Shown: positions 24,402 to 36,530 of the stretch, one piece after another
Layout of the letters: each line of letters opens with the position of its first letter
Position numbering within the stretch: position 1 is the stretch's first letter
Source of the DNA: Serpula lacrymans var. lacrymans S7.9
Taxonomy: Eukaryota > Basidiomycota > Agaricomycetes > Boletales > Serpulaceae
Length of the DNA stretch: 64,000 nt
Direction of reading: 5' to 3'
Assembly: GCF_000218685.1 (NCBI RefSeq)
Contig: NW_006763298.1
Span: forward strand, 1,938,436 to 2,002,435
The notes under the pieces: generated by a model
The model's input: only the letters and a program-made list of their open reading frames with translations
Databases searched by the model: none
What the model was told of the DNA's origin: nothing
Translations under genes and position numbers: made by a program

Positions 24402-26218
24402 TCATGTGTGAAATCGTACCTTCAGTCCTATCAGCCGTTCGTCATCAATCATCACCCCGTTGTATTCCTCCAGTTCCCCTCGGCTCAGAACGCGATATGG
24501 CATCAAGGTAATCACGGGTGCTTGAAAGATATTTCCCATACCAACGTGAGTTCCATCAGTATTTATACAGCTATCTGCAGAACTTGCGGTATGCTCCTCG
24601 AATATTTGGCGCTTCGTGCGACAGACGTTAAAATCAAGGACTTGTACTGTACTCCCTGCAACGTGATATGAAATGGGTAGGACAACGCGACACCCCTGAA
24701 CATATCTACAATTCTCATCAGAAGCAAATATAATTAATTAAATGGTTGAGCCACTGACCTCAGCCATTGAAATTGCTCACGCTGATGCATGAACTGCGTC
24801 TGCAAAGGGCCCCACTTATTCCATGGTACCGTGACAGCAGATCCACCGCGTTCCTTGCGTTGATGTATATAGGACATTAACGTGCGATTGTGAACAAAGA
24901 GACAGAAACGAGGACTATCAATCAACCTAAGACAGCCAGTGCGAGCGTACTGAATTGACACAACATGGATGCGGGCATGATTTGCTGTAGCAAACGGTTT
25001 ACCAACCGGACATCTAGCGGCGAAGGGACCGGTATGTGTGTGCATGTTCATCAGATGTACACCCGGTAAGACAGGAGGCAACAATAAGCTTGCAACGTGT
25101 ACAGGTAGTGCGCCGATCGAGGCTGTTGTTGAATCATTTCTGGTTTCATCAGCGAATGTAAATATTTCAATGGAACCTTGCCCTGCGGTGCATGTTAACA
25201 TGTATGCGCGAGAAGAAAGGAACGAAAAGTCCCAAGTGCCGCTTGGAAGCTGGAGACTACTACGATCCTGTGACACAATATAATGTAATGATATTTGACA
25301 TGACATGCTTAATAGGCTTACAATGAGGAACTTGCCACTCTTCCAATCCCAGAGTGTGATACGAGGGCCTTGGGGTTCCGCCCAGAACATCATGCCAATA
25401 ACATCATCCACGATCTGGATGAAGGCATTTGTTATAGGGAACATAACAGCACAGCGTAATACTACAGATCCCGCCTGAGGATGCGGTTCATTGGTGGATA
25501 GCGTGCGAAGATGGACTTGCAATAAACCAGGAAGCAGAAAGTGAAAACTTGGAGAGGAAGTTTCAGTTTTTCTATGCACATAAAAATGCATATTACTGGA
25601 AACCTTACTCATCATCATCATCCGCTTGAACGAGTGCAATTAGGTCCTGAGAGGGATCGATGGCGAAATCCCGTGTGGGCAAACCAATATCTTTCCTTAC
25701 GACTACCCGTTCGCTATTGATTGTCGATGGAAGCCATGATGTAATTAGATGGCGGGAACCATTTCCTCCGATTCCAGTACTCATAGTTTTGGCGAAAACG
25801 CCACCAACGAGCTCGTACGCCTGACAGGAGCCAGGCATTGGTACGACGAGGTGCTGATCCCAGTCGAGGCTATACCATGCACGTCTCCTATTCCGTAGGA
25901 TCTGTAACCGTTCAGAGACGGAAAGGTTTCCTGGAAAACCATCCACCATGCCATCAAGGGTGAGTTCAATGTTGTACTGAAGTTCTGCATAGCTCTCTAT
26001 GACCAAGTCGAAATGATGGCATACCTACCACAGGATATACATAAGTACCGATAGAGAATTGATAAGAGTATCAATATGGAACGTACGGAACAGCACCTAA
26101 GTAATGATCGGCTATCCAAGAAGCCTAAGATGGAAACTAGAAGCTCCGCAGGTATGGTGAGTATAGGAGATGGATAGCAGTCGCGTTTGACGATAGTGGT
26201 CGTGCTTGGGGCAATCAT
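24402..26218 (-). CDS. F-box protein
   Basis: A probable substrate adaptor of an SCF ubiquitin ligase. Starting at the Met at 26218 it reads MIAPSTTTIVKRD, then the F-box PILTIPAELLVSILGFLDS followed by RSLLRCCSV before the first intron. The next exon (about 26006-25625) gives LQYNIELTLDGMVDGFPGN and SVSERLQILRNRRRAWYSL, the standard continuation of the large agaricomycete F-box family. Further exons contain ITLWDWKSGKFLIV and WDFSFLSSRAYMLTC, a diverged beta-propeller-like body. The last exon reads EEYNGVMIDDERLIGLK and probably stops at 24402-24404. The target is unknown. The 3' end and several introns are my reading only. Confidence 0.7.
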
Positions 26219-27143
26219 GATGGATAGACAGGGGACCAAAAGCCAAGTACGGGGTTTAGATGTAATTAGGCCTTTCCCAGATTGCAACGAAATTGATAAG
26301 GCGGGCTAAATGTTAAAAGGCGAACAAGCGCATGGGTGTGCAGCAAGAATACCGCCTATACAGAAGCACTACGGGGTAGGTTGTCCTCGTGGACAACGTT
26401 CAAAACGCAATCTGGTCTGTGGGTTTCGAGTGGATGGGGGGTCTGGTGCAGTACTAGTACTGCGGCAACTAGTTCCTATGATAGCGAGTTTGAGTTCGGT
26501 AGCAATGCCCCACAAGCGTGGCCGCGGAGACCGTAATTTGAGCCCAGCTCAGTCCGTCAGCCACTTGCTGTAGTACACTGAGATGTTCTAAAGTACCATA
26601 CCAGATTATATTAGAGCGGCCACAGATGGTTCGAAAACTCACGATACGCAATTTTGAACATTACACATGCAGTCTCGCTACTGAACTCGACCCAGATCAG
26701 TCATTTCGTTGTATCGCCGCTGACGATGATACTGCCCCTTTTACTAATTAAGAGGCACTAGTACGGTCTGTGATTGACTTAAAGGATGAGGTAAGTGAAT
26801 TGGACAGAATATCTGTAGCATCGTGGCTACATCGCTACCTGGTGTTGGAATGTTCGAGTTCATTCGAAGCAACAAGCTCAGACGATCTGAGCCCAACGAG
26901 CCAGCCTAGTGTTGATGTGATGCTATCCTACGTCAGCGCAGAAGATCTGAACATGATTATGTGAGTCCACTCTACTACCTCATGGCATCCACTCACCCCC
27001 ACAAACCAGTGCAGAAAGCATGGTGTACGCCAGTGCTGCAATTTGTCGGCGTGTGAGCTGCATGTAAGGCTCTCCTTCGTGTTAAGGGCAAGCTACTTTT
27101 CAAACTCTCGTCTCGTTTACTGAATTTCACTTTGTCTCCCATC
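26219..27143. other. Region with weak coding signal, no supported gene
   Basis: A + strand frame at 26770-26960 (ISVASWLHRYLVLECSS, then SYVSAEDLNMI) ends at a GTGAGT donor. It could join after 27011 to KHGVRQCCNLSACELHV, giving a small protein of about 100 residues. An upstream frame at 26336-26536 might belong to it. I recognise no family, and this may be a decayed or lineage-specific gene. Confidence 0.25.
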
Positions 27144-28875
27144 ATGACTGAAACACTGGAAGTTGCTCTTACAGGTAAAATCCATGCTCTCTTTTTGCTG
27201 TGTTCAAACTATCAACTGTTGCAATTTAGTCGTTTCCGCTAGTGATGTCGCCCGCATTTCGCCCGCTTCACACCAAGTACATTCTTTCTATGTCGTAGTC
27301 AAAGCGGATGGGGATGAGCCTAGAAAAACCATCGTCTCTACTGGTGCTGGTAGTATGGTGTGGGATCACACCTTCCATTTGTAGGTGACGTGTATCTCAA
27401 AAAATCCCTTCTGCGGGAGTTGACCCGTCTCGTGAAGTGCCGCTCATAGAGCGGCCAAAGTCTGCTTTCGTTTATACAGGCTGCTCCAGGCGAGGCACGA
27501 AAATTCAATGATCGGTGGAGTCTCGATCACTCTTCAAGAACTACTCGAGAAAAGCACAAATGTGGACAATACCAGTATGTCAGCATTACCTTGGTGGTGG
27601 CTCACATTGATATTGAGCTTCAGACATCTCCATTCCGATGGAGTCTTGCGAGCATACAGGTACTATTGGACGTCTCATTGTTAGAGTTATCCAGAAACCT
27701 CAAAACATCAGTGACTTGGCTTTCTCGCATGACAAATCTGCAATGTTAGCTTCTATATTTGTTCGTGTACAGTATTCAACAGCTGAACCCCACTTTTATG
27801 TGCAGCACTACGCCAGAGGCTCAAGCAAGCTCATCGTCTACTACCGCTGAGGATGTTCGCGTAGTAAGGAACGATCTCATTGATTGAAACAAATTTCAGG
27901 CTAAAGCACGACCGACCACAGGCTCCTCCGGCTGATAATTTCAACGTGGTCTTTGCTAATAGTTTATTCGGTAAACCTCTCCGTTGTGTCAGAAGTCCTG
28001 GCTCATATGGTCTGCGCATACCTTTGGATCACCTTATCAAAGCTATATTCGCTCGATTCAAGAGGAGAAAGCATCCGTCACTGCCTTGGGAGTCCGACAG
28101 TTGCCCGGTAAATCCCTTTCAGGATAAACTATCTGAAGACAAACAGAGACAGCCGAGCTATATTGGTGACGCACCAGATGTACCCATCGAGGACTGCCCT
28201 CCATATTATCCTCCAAAGCAAACCGCTCGTCTATCCCGAGACATCAAGCTAACACTAGATTGCAGCATTAGTACATCGGACTCGGGCTCCAGTTGTGGGC
28301 CCAGTACTCCTCCGGAGCCAAATGACACTGGGGAGTGCCAATTGGTGACGTCTCTTAACAGCAGCAGAGATTACATCTCTGTCACTAGTCAACCTGACTT
28401 GCACGATTCGCCCTCAATCCCTCGCAGGGGAGAAATTTCGGAGGAGTACGATTCGCTTCTCGATCTTGGTAATAGTAACCACGATCGCTACAGTACAAAG
28501 GGAGACTTGGAGGATTTGGACCAAACAATCCACTACTATGAACGGGCGTTGAGCCTGAGCCTACCAGGACTCCCAGATCATTCGGCATCCCTAAATCGCC
28601 TTTCTGGTCTCTTCTGGGAGCGTTTTCAAAAACGTGGACACTTTCTGGATCTACAGCGGGCTTTAGAAATCTATTCCGACGCCTTGGAACTATGCCTGAT
28701 GGAACATGCTGACAGCGCACAGCAGCTAATGATGAGCCAAGCTGTTGACCTGGTGAAGCGTTTTCAAAGCGAGGGCAACTTTTCGGACCTTCAGCGTGCC
28801 ATGGAGCTTCATGATAATGCCCGACGCCAGTGTCCTGATAATGATGCTCCAGATCACCAGTCAGGGCGTCTCTAG
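27144..28875 (+). CDS. C2-domain and TPR protein, probably lacking a CHAT domain
   Basis: The N-terminus resembles a C2-like beta sandwich: MTETLEVALTVVSASDVAR, then VHSFYVVVKADGDEP and GSMVWDHTFHL. Later exons read ISIPMESCEHTGTIGRLIV. A low-complexity Ser/Thr/Pro stretch joins at about 27890 to one large exon that ends at 28873-28875. That exon contains a proline-rich linker and then TPR-like units: GDLEDLDQTIHYYERALSL, GHFLDLQRALEIYSDALEL and GNFSDLQRAMELHDNARR. In agaricomycetes, C2-TPR proteins often carry a C-terminal caspase-like CHAT protease. Here the frame stops right after the third TPR unit, and I find no CHAT-like sequence downstream. It is therefore a natural short form or a truncated copy. 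Function is unknown. Confidence 0.6.
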
Positions 28876-29770
28876 GGCTTGTATCCCCTAATAATCTGCG
28901 GATTTCTTTTGCTGTTCAATCATGATGTTAACCGAGCACTTCTGTTCTTAAGACTCATCATACTAGATTTTCTTTTAGCATACCCTAATACTGTCATAAC
29001 CCGAGCAAATCGTGCTTACCAGGTTTTAAACCATATGTCGAGATGTACTATACCATTGTGTTTTTTGTTTTCATTACCTTCGTCCTGCTTCCTGCTTCCC
29101 ATGTACTAGTAGCTTACAGAATGTATAAGAGCTTAATTTATAAAGACTTCAGTATGATGTGGGTGGGGCTCAGAAAGACGACGGGCCCGGGTGTGGTATC
29201 AGATCTTTTCCTGCATTGAAATTTGTCGAAGCAGCCCATTACAAAGAGACACCTGCAGTAAGACAGAATATGCTCGCTGCCGGACAAAGTATAGGAATAT
29301 GATGGCCGCGGTGACTGATCATGATGTTTCTGTCTCCGTTACGGTCTTTATTCCGCCTAGCTTGTGCCAATGACCTGAAGTTAAGTAGTGTGACAGTGGC
29401 ATCTGAGACATGGTGTTAGCATATCTGTAGCGACTAGACGTTATTTAAATTGCGCACTTTGATAGTAAGGTGGTATTCGAGGCCTTATGAATGTTGCGTG
29501 ATCGGACGCCAGGCGATTCCAGACTTGGAGAAGTTGCAGGTAGTCTCCCTTGCTTACCTAATTCAATATATGATAAGTCGATATCTTGTAAATAAGTTGC
29601 AGGTGAGTTGCATTGCTAAGATAAATAAACGTGGGAAATCGACTCGTTTCTAATAAAACAATTTCTGCTTCATCTCATGCATTATAGGGGCCTAGTATTC
29701 TCTGATATCGACTTTCATATCAATATTTGGTCTGACTAAGGGAGACTAACAGTCTGGAATAAGAATAACT
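28876..29770. other. Intergenic region
   Basis: About 900 AT-rich bases between two convergent genes. Searched for a continuation of the TPR gene (CHAT-type His/Cys motifs) and found none. No RNA gene or repeat seen. Confidence 0.5.
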
Positions 29771-30103
29771 TCAAGCTTGCGGCTTTGTGCAGGATTTCTC
29801 AACCGTATTCCCTGCGTCGTCTGAAGCTTCCTCGATATCAAGAAAGTAATAGTCGCCTACAGCCTGAAGTGAGCTCGGATAAATTCTCAATCCTCAAGAC
29901 TTACATTGAAGAGCTGAAAATCCAACCCTCCTCTCATAGTCCCTGGTCGTTATAGACTGATTGATTTGGGCTTCTTTAACCACTGCGTAAGTAACAATGC
30001 TGAAGACATCGGAGACCGCACCGCTGGTCCCAACTGGAGAGCAACAGGAAAAAGCAGCAAGAAGGATGGAGATCATGACGATAAATAAAACATTTGCATG
30101 CAT
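29771..30103 (-). CDS. Small secreted protein candidate
   Basis: Two exons (30103-29905 and 29856-29771) joined across a 48-nt GT-AG intron give a 94-residue protein. It begins MHANVLFIVMISILLAAFSC, an evident signal peptide. The mature part is short and neutral to acidic (DYERRVGFSALQ, then DYYFLDIEEASDDAG) and ends CTKPQA. It has few cysteines and no domain I know. The longer frame starting at 30193 is less likely because it puts the hydrophobic segment inside the protein. Small secreted proteins of this size are common among fungal effectors and wall-associated proteins, but there is no direct evidence of either role. Confidence 0.45.
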
Positions 30104-30930
30104 GTTAGGTAAGGAAAATCTTAGCGAGTTCAAGAAGCCCTCTATTGATACGTTGAATGCAGAAACGCTCCACATCGTATGCGCGTGCAGCATTTATACG
30201 CCGAAATGTCTGTGCCAGCGTGGTAAGGACGTCAGATCATGATGCACAGGCTTTCCTTGGTAGCATATATCAGCATTTGGATGAGGACAAAGCAGCGGAA
30301 TGGGACGGGCGGTAGCTAACATCGCACTCGTGATCTCCCTCGACACAAGGGCCTGAAGTATCGACCCACATCGCCACGCGCTGTCGACATAGTGTGTAAA
30401 CCTTCAATACTTTTTATCAAACTGGGTTGACAGTTGGCTCAGCAGAGATTACTTCTCACCTCACGTTAATCTGAGTCTGTGGTCGGGTGTTATTGACGAC
30501 TTTTGAAAATTCTCATGGATATAGGGTTGATTTGGTGAAATTCCAAAATGCGATTAGTAGAACTTCACCGTTCTGTATAATAGCCATAATGGTCGACCTG
30601 TGGCTTGCATCACTGGGTCCACTATAACACACTAACATGTATTCACTGCATATGTTACCAAGACTGTTATATAGTTTCTCGTCGAGATGGCACAGACTAT
30701 ATTAATATAGGTCGAGGCGTGATTGACGTAAAGTCAAGCGCTAGCCCTCGACGTTTCAGTTGTCGACAAATACCTCTATTAATAAAATACGACCCAAGGC
30801 TGTTTGGCAGATCGATTGCAATCTATGAAACACAGGAAATCAAGCTGAATATGATGGGGATTTGTAGGAATTGCTACAAGTAGTAAGGTACATGGGATAC
30901 TTTCACCTGATCAGATGTTGTTGGCATCTT
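30104..30930. other. Intergenic region
   Basis: About 830 bases. It presumably includes the promoter of the small secreted protein gene and the 3' end of the SNF2 gene. No supported gene or repeat. Confidence 0.5.
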
Positions 30931-33900
30931 TCAGTACTGTTCAATGTCTTCTCCCATAAGCGTAGCCAATGCATCGTTGCCTTGTTCCGCAGGAGCATCA
31001 TACACTGCGAACGCAGCCCTCTTCCCAGTCTTGCCCTGCGATTCACCCTTAATATCGTCCGTATTCCCACCACTCGTCCACCCCTTGCCTCTGTCCGCAA
31101 ACACAGCATCGCTTCTGTCTAATAGCATTTCCAGGTCTTCGTCACTCAAGACACTAGCTTTGCCTGCCTCGGTATTGGGCACCACTTGAATTTGTTCCCC
31201 TTCGATCCGGAGGAGCGATGCGGCCATCTCAGCCATGGTCGCAGGTCTGCTACGTCCAGCAGCTAAGCCAGGCATCTTGAACTTGCCTACCAAAGGCAAG
31301 GCTGTCAATCTAATATCCGATATCCATGGGATAATGACAAACCTTTAGCAATAACCAGTGCCTCGAGCTTCCGTTTTTCAGTAGCCCGCTGCATTATCTT
31401 CGTTTCAATTGTATGCGCGCTAACAAGTCTGAATATCAAAACGGGCTTCTTCTGGCCAATGCGATGAGCTCGATCTTGAGCCTGCACATCCATCTGAGGA
31501 TTCTACAAACCACAAGTAACAATACTGGTGTCAGTAGTCTGTATGATGACCGTCGAATGGCAATCATGGCGCACCCAGTCCTGGTCATAGAAGATAACGG
31601 TATCGGCAGCAGTTAGGTTAATCCCAAGACCACCTGCACGCGTACTGAGCAAGAAAAGCATAGGCGCATCAGGCGCATCGCCAGATTGTTGAAATCTATT
31701 CATCTGCGCCCGTCGTTCCAACGGCGGCGTAGACCCATCAATACGGCAGATTGACCATTCCTTAAGCTCAGTAGCCCAGTCCTTAAATACGAATTAAAAC
31801 AAGCTGTAAGTGCGGAAGGCAACAAAACACTGACTTCGATGATATCCAACATCGTTGTGAACTGGCTGAAAAGTAACACTTTATGCTTTCTTCTAAACAA
31901 TTCGCCCAAAAGGCGCTCAAGGACCATCATCTTCCCGCTCAGGTTGATTAACTCTTCGTTCATGATTGGTTGTTGAGTCACTGGGTCGAGCGGCCAGTCG
32001 AACAAGAATGGATGGGAACAGACTTTACGCAGTTGCATGACAGCATTCTGTAGCTTCATATTATTCACCTGCTTTACTGTAAGGGGTATCAGGTTTCAGA
32101 TCAAAAAACTGCAAAAGCATCGTTGAGCTCGCGACTTACAGGTAGCCTTATATCTATGATCCCTCCCAATTTCTTCTGCGTCTTCATTTCGAGTTTTTAC
32201 TCCTTCCCTGTTCTCTAACATCTCGAAGTATTCATCGTCGTCCCCATCAACATCGTATCTTTTTCTCTTGCCTCTGAGCTTTCTAGGCGCGTTCATATCC
32301 ACATTCGCTTTTTCCTTATTATTTGCAATTTCGTTATTTTTTCCGTTGATGAGATAGTTTCGTAAACCGCCAGCGACAATTGTGTCATACAACTCGCGTT
32401 GCCTGATACTCAAAGGGGCGTACAGGACATATTCCTTTTTCGGAGGGAGGAGTCCCTCGACATCGGCTTTGAGACGGCGCAAAAGGAAGGGTTTGAGGAT
32501 GCCGTGCAAGGTATGAATGAGCACCGAAGAACGTTCAGAAGACAAATGCATCTGCATTTTACCCAGGCTAAACCTGATTCACCGATGAGCATTATGTGGC
32601 TGGTGTACTGGCATATACGAACACACGTACCATTCCTGGAAAGAATCCAGATCGTCAAATATATCAGGTAAGATAAAGTTTAGCAAAGACCACAGCTCTG
32701 CCAGATTATTCTTTGTATGGAATTATCAGCAACCAATAGGATATGCAACGACAGAAGGCAAAAATACAAACATGCAAAGGCGTTCCCGTCAGGATCATTC
32801 GTCCAGCACTCGAGTACTTTTTGATCTCCTTCATGAGTTTGCAGTCTAGATTCTTCAATCGATGTCCTTCATCTACAACGATATATCCCCATTTATAGTT
32901 TCCTAGATGTATGCGGTCTCTTATGATCATCTCATAAGTGGTGATCACGACCGGAAAAGTTACTTCAGTCTGGCGAGTGGTTGAGCCGACATCTTCATCT
33001 TCTACGAGTACAATTTCATTTGCATGTGCACCATCATCTTCTGTATCAGATATATTTTTGTTTCCCCCGACCTTGACACGTTTTCTGGAGCGCGCGCTGC
33101 CATTTTTTTCAGTAACCTCTGAATTTGATCTCCTCGTTGAATACCTGAGCTTCGCCGTTAATTTTCCATCCAGCTTGTCCTTCTTTATGGTACGATCCTG
33201 AACCTCTGGTTCTGGCTCTCGCATGACCGTCCGTCTTAGCTCCTCACGTTCGGTAGGAGTGCCGTGATACATACATACTGGAATCTAAGATGATAAACAA
33301 AGACATTGAGTCATTGACAATCGAAATCAGTAATCCTGCCACTTACGTCAGGGGCGAATTTTTGAAACTCTTCAATCCAATTATGAAGAACACTTAGTGG
33401 ACAAACGATAAGAAATGGCTTGTAGTTTCGTAATTCTCTGAGATAAGCATTGAAAGCGATAGTTTGTAGAGTCTGAAAGCAAACAAACTGTCAGTTTGAA
33501 AAGCATGCGTGACTCGGATTTCAAACAAACTTTTCCCAAGCCCATTTCATCCGCTAATTGAGTGACTTGGGATTAGAAACCTCGACTTGACTTGATACCA
33601 TAAGTTCGCACCTAAAATGCCAGAAACTCCGTTTTTATCCAAGCTGACCATCCACTCAACGCCCTCCAGTTGATAGTCCTTCAATTGAGCGCCAGTAATC
33701 AATTCTGGCTGTCGGAACTTGGGAATTGAAGAATTTGTCTGTTCGTCCTTGGTTTCAGTTTTCTGATGAGATACAGAGCTGCCTTCATTCTTGAGACCCT
33801 TGTCGCTGACACGTTTTCTCTTTCCCCCACGGTTCGCAGGGCGCGATTTTTTCGGTTCTTCAACTGAAACACGAGCTTGTAAAGCGGTACGTAGAGCAGA

Positions 33901-34262
33901 ACTCTCCTTTTCCCTGTCCATCTGTATCTGCAACACGTTGGCATACGCGGACGATTTTTCAAGTAGACGAGTCAATCGCGCGAATCGTTGCTCAAAGTCC
34001 TGTAACGTATTAACGACAAATGCATTTAATGAGAAAAACGCGTAATTACTTCATCTTCTACAAAGTAAGGGCGCTCAGACGGCTGCATTAAAATACCTGT
34101 GAGCTCAGGATAAAAACGCACTATGTCTCGTACGACGCTCACCTCTCGAGAGTCTTCTTCGACGTCTGCATTCGATACTGCCTCGCTAGGAGGTGGCGAT
34201 GAAGCTGCAGTGCTCTCGGGGAATGAAGACGCTTCAAAAAGTGACGGCGAGCTGGATGACAT
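30931..34262 (-). CDS. IRC5: SNF2-family chromatin remodelling ATPase, IRC5/HELLS (LSH/DDM1) type
   Basis: A nucleosome-remodelling ATPase related to yeast Irc5, mammalian HELLS and plant DDM1. It starts [20 protein letters not shown]; an acidic head and a coiled region ([19 protein letters not shown]) precede the ATPase. Motif Ia region: [19 protein letters not shown]. Splicing restores the Walker [19 protein letters not shown] and then [18 protein letters not shown]. The DEGH box is in [19 protein letters not shown]; motif III is MILTGTPL. The helicase C lobe shows [31 protein letters not shown] and [20 protein letters not shown]. The lobe-1 insert ([20 protein letters not shown]) is long and polar. 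It ends MGEDIEQY at 30931. All catalytic motifs are present. In plants and animals relatives of this family maintain DNA methylation and silence transposons, which suits a transposon-rich neighbourhood, but that role here is inference. Confidence 0.9.
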
Positions 34263-34673
34263 CGTCCTTGAGGCTGATAACCAAAATGCGGGCGGAAAGG
34301 GAAGGATGAGATTAATAGGGACAACAAGTTTCAGTATGTCAAAGTGGAACCAAGCCTCCTTACCGTGACATCAACAGGTCTGGCGATCGCGTTCAAGCCA
34401 GCCCTAAGGGAAAATGTGTCACGTGATCGCGCTATAACAATAGTAAACTTTGTGCCAGTGCAGCGCTTTAAGAAAAGGTCTAGATGTCGATCGATTGAGC
34501 ATTATCCAAACAGAAACAATGATTTCATCGGAGCGAAAACTAAGAGATAAATATGCAGTCTACTTGTATGTAAAGCAAACACAGCAGTCGATAGATGAGT
34601 GCGAAAGATTGAAAGTGAGATTTACTAAGTAGATAGGATGGCATATAGGATATCAAAGCAGAAAAAGATCGTC
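34263..34673. other. Intergenic region, IRC5 promoter side
   Basis: About 410 bases between the IRC5 start and the terpene-synthase-like stop. It should contain the IRC5 promoter. No coding signal or repeat. Confidence 0.5.
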
Positions 34674-35768
34674 CTACTCGAGAAATACCCAGCCATATGA
34701 CCTCACCTGCTCTCCTTTATCCCCAAAATATCTCTCGGTTTCATAGAACCAGTTGATAGAGCCAGCGATACAATCCCGCAGACCTTGCACATACAATCGG
34801 ATATCCTCGCGAGTGGCCTGCTTGTCCCAGCACGGCACAATGCGTTCGGTTTCTAGAAAAGCATCGATGCTTTGTTGCACGAGTGTCCCTGAGTACTCGA
34901 GTGCGGCCTGAACTGACATACTCTTCTCAACCATCAAAACGGTGATCAAGTTGTTCATATTTTTTTTGGTGTTATCACGTGAATATGAGACAATATCCTG
35001 ACGGTTTGGAACATAGAATTAGAGACCGGTAAGTCATAAAAGCAGGGCAGCCTACCTCCGACCAAGCGATGACGTTGCATGCATTTTCCACCATCTTTCT
35101 GAAAGTTGGGTCGTCCACAACGTCCTCAGGCAAGATAAAACCATGCGTGTATTCTATCATGTCGAAAACTACCTTGAGCCCTGACGAATCTCTCCTCAGC
35201 TCAATATATGTTTCTAAATCCGGAACCACGCCACGATTTCTGGCGAGATCAACCTGTGCTGTGCGAAATGCATACAGAGAACGATCGAAACGATCATACC
35301 AGATTGGGGATTTAGAAGAAAGTCGCAATAGCCTATCTGATAGACTTGTATTTCGTTTAGCTTCATTGATACGCTTAGTATGATAACACTGGCAACTTAC
35401 TGTAGAAACACGTTGCTTTGCACTACAGCATCGAATTTTTCCATGTTCGCTTCATTCGAAGCAACCAAGCGCTCAGCAGTCCACAACATTAGACTGAGCA
35501 CATCCATGGATAGCCTGAGCTGAGTTGCGTCGGCTCTGGGGTAGCAAAGGGCCGCCAACAAACCAACCTTCATTGCACCCCACGATAATGCCTCACAATT
35601 TGCATTGCCTTCAGCTGGACAACCCAGACCAACCTGCTTCAACCACTTCTGGGAAGCCTGGGTAACAGGTCTGCAATGGCTATTGGCTCGCAACTCGATT
35701 GCATTGCAGAACGAGGGTAGATCAGGGAGTTGTATGCTGGCGACACTAGGTTTGGCACTGGAGTTCAT
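34674..35768 (-). CDS. Sesquiterpene synthase-like protein with degenerate metal-binding motifs
   Basis: Exons 35768-35401, 35344-35056 and 34997-34674 give 326 residues, the usual length of fungal class I sesquiterpene synthases. The scaffold is clear: LLAALCYPRADATQLRLSMD in the position of LAALAYPRA, then IELRRDSSGLKVVFDMIEY (the RR effector region) and SINWFYETERYFGDKG with the conserved RY pair. However, the aspartate-rich motif that should follow LRLSMDVLSLML is replaced by WTAERLV, with no D(D/E)xxD. The NSE motif (ND..S...E) reads EDIVSYSRD, having lost its Asn and with Glu changed to Asp. Both Mg-binding sites are therefore altered although the frame is open and the splice sites are good. 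It may have lost cyclase activity, use another mode, or do something else. Confidence 0.8.
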
Positions 35769-36166
35769 GGTATGAGTATATGGAGTATGAGGAATTTCAT
35801 ACTGGGCGTTGGCGGAACGTAAAATCCGGTGCTCTATTGTCCAAAGCCGCCCTGCAAAAATAAAAATGTGATAGCTGTCAGGACGGGCGCAGCCGGTGAT
35901 ATTTTCACGCGCCCATTAAAGCAGGATGACACAGTCATCCTAATTAGGAAAGTGACTAGGAACGGCCTTCCAAGCAAGCAGGGCCAATGCAAGAAATAGT
36001 ACCAATACACCGATGCTATCGGTGCGTAACAAGGTAAAGGAGTCAAGCGCAGTAATCAATGTGGCTACATAAACACGTATTGTGTACACCAGGGTTGATT
36101 GGAGTATTATGATCAAAGTAGTGAACATCGGAGGAAAGCGGACTTAACAATTGCATGAAAGCCACA
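35769..36166. other. Intergenic region up to the transposon end
   Basis: About 400 bases. A minus-strand frame at 36128-35940 encodes a 62-residue hydrophobic peptide (VYVATLITALDSFTLL, VLVLFLALALLAW), but without a family or expression signal I do not call it. The rest should hold the promoter of the terpene-synthase-like gene. Confidence 0.4.
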
Positions 36167-36196
36167 CATCAGGAAAGGTGCATTTTTCTTTGAGTG
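36167..36196 (+). repeat. Left terminal inverted repeat of the Plavaka-type element
   Basis: 30 bases starting CATCAGGAAAGGTGC, identical to the reverse complement of 42650-42679. Similarity fades over about the next 15 bases (CTTTGAAGAC against CTTTGATGCG). Confidence 0.85.
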
Positions 36197-36432
36197 ACTT
36201 TGAAGACTTAGACCGTCTTAGAACGAGGACTAAGACATATCAAGACATATAAGAGAGTTAAGCTTGCTAAGAATTGCATGCTCAAATTACTCTAACTGCT
36301 CCAATGCAATGCAGATCAAGACCATCAAGACCATCAAAAGTTAAAATATGTAAAATAGCGGACATCAATGACGAATTGATTAGCTTGAGTACTGATCAAT
36401 CAGAGTCAAAAATGCCTATCTGGAAATGGTGG

Positions 36433-36530
36433 TATTACTCAATGGTGCGTTACTGGACGCGTTACTGGATGTGTTACTCTAGCGTTACTCTAGTGTTACT
36501 GATGAGGGGCATTACTCAGGCATTACTCAC
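36433..36530 (+). repeat. Cluster of short GTTACT/ATTACT direct repeats
   Basis: The hexamer GTTACT occurs five times between 36449 and 36500 at 11-12 base spacing, flanked by ATTACT variants at about 36434, 36511 and 36522. It lies in the subterminal region of the transposon and may be a transposase-binding array or a small minisatellite. Confidence 0.6.

Noticed and set aside
1..35768. A terpene gene cluster combining the monooxygenase, the adenylate-forming reductase and the terpene-synthase-like gene
   Set aside because: The genes are 14-34 kb apart with housekeeping genes between them, and the cyclase motifs are degenerate.
35940..36128. 62-residue hydrophobic minus-strand ORF as a membrane peptide gene
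   Set aside because: AT-rich intergenic position, no conserved features; hydrophobic frames of this size arise by chance.
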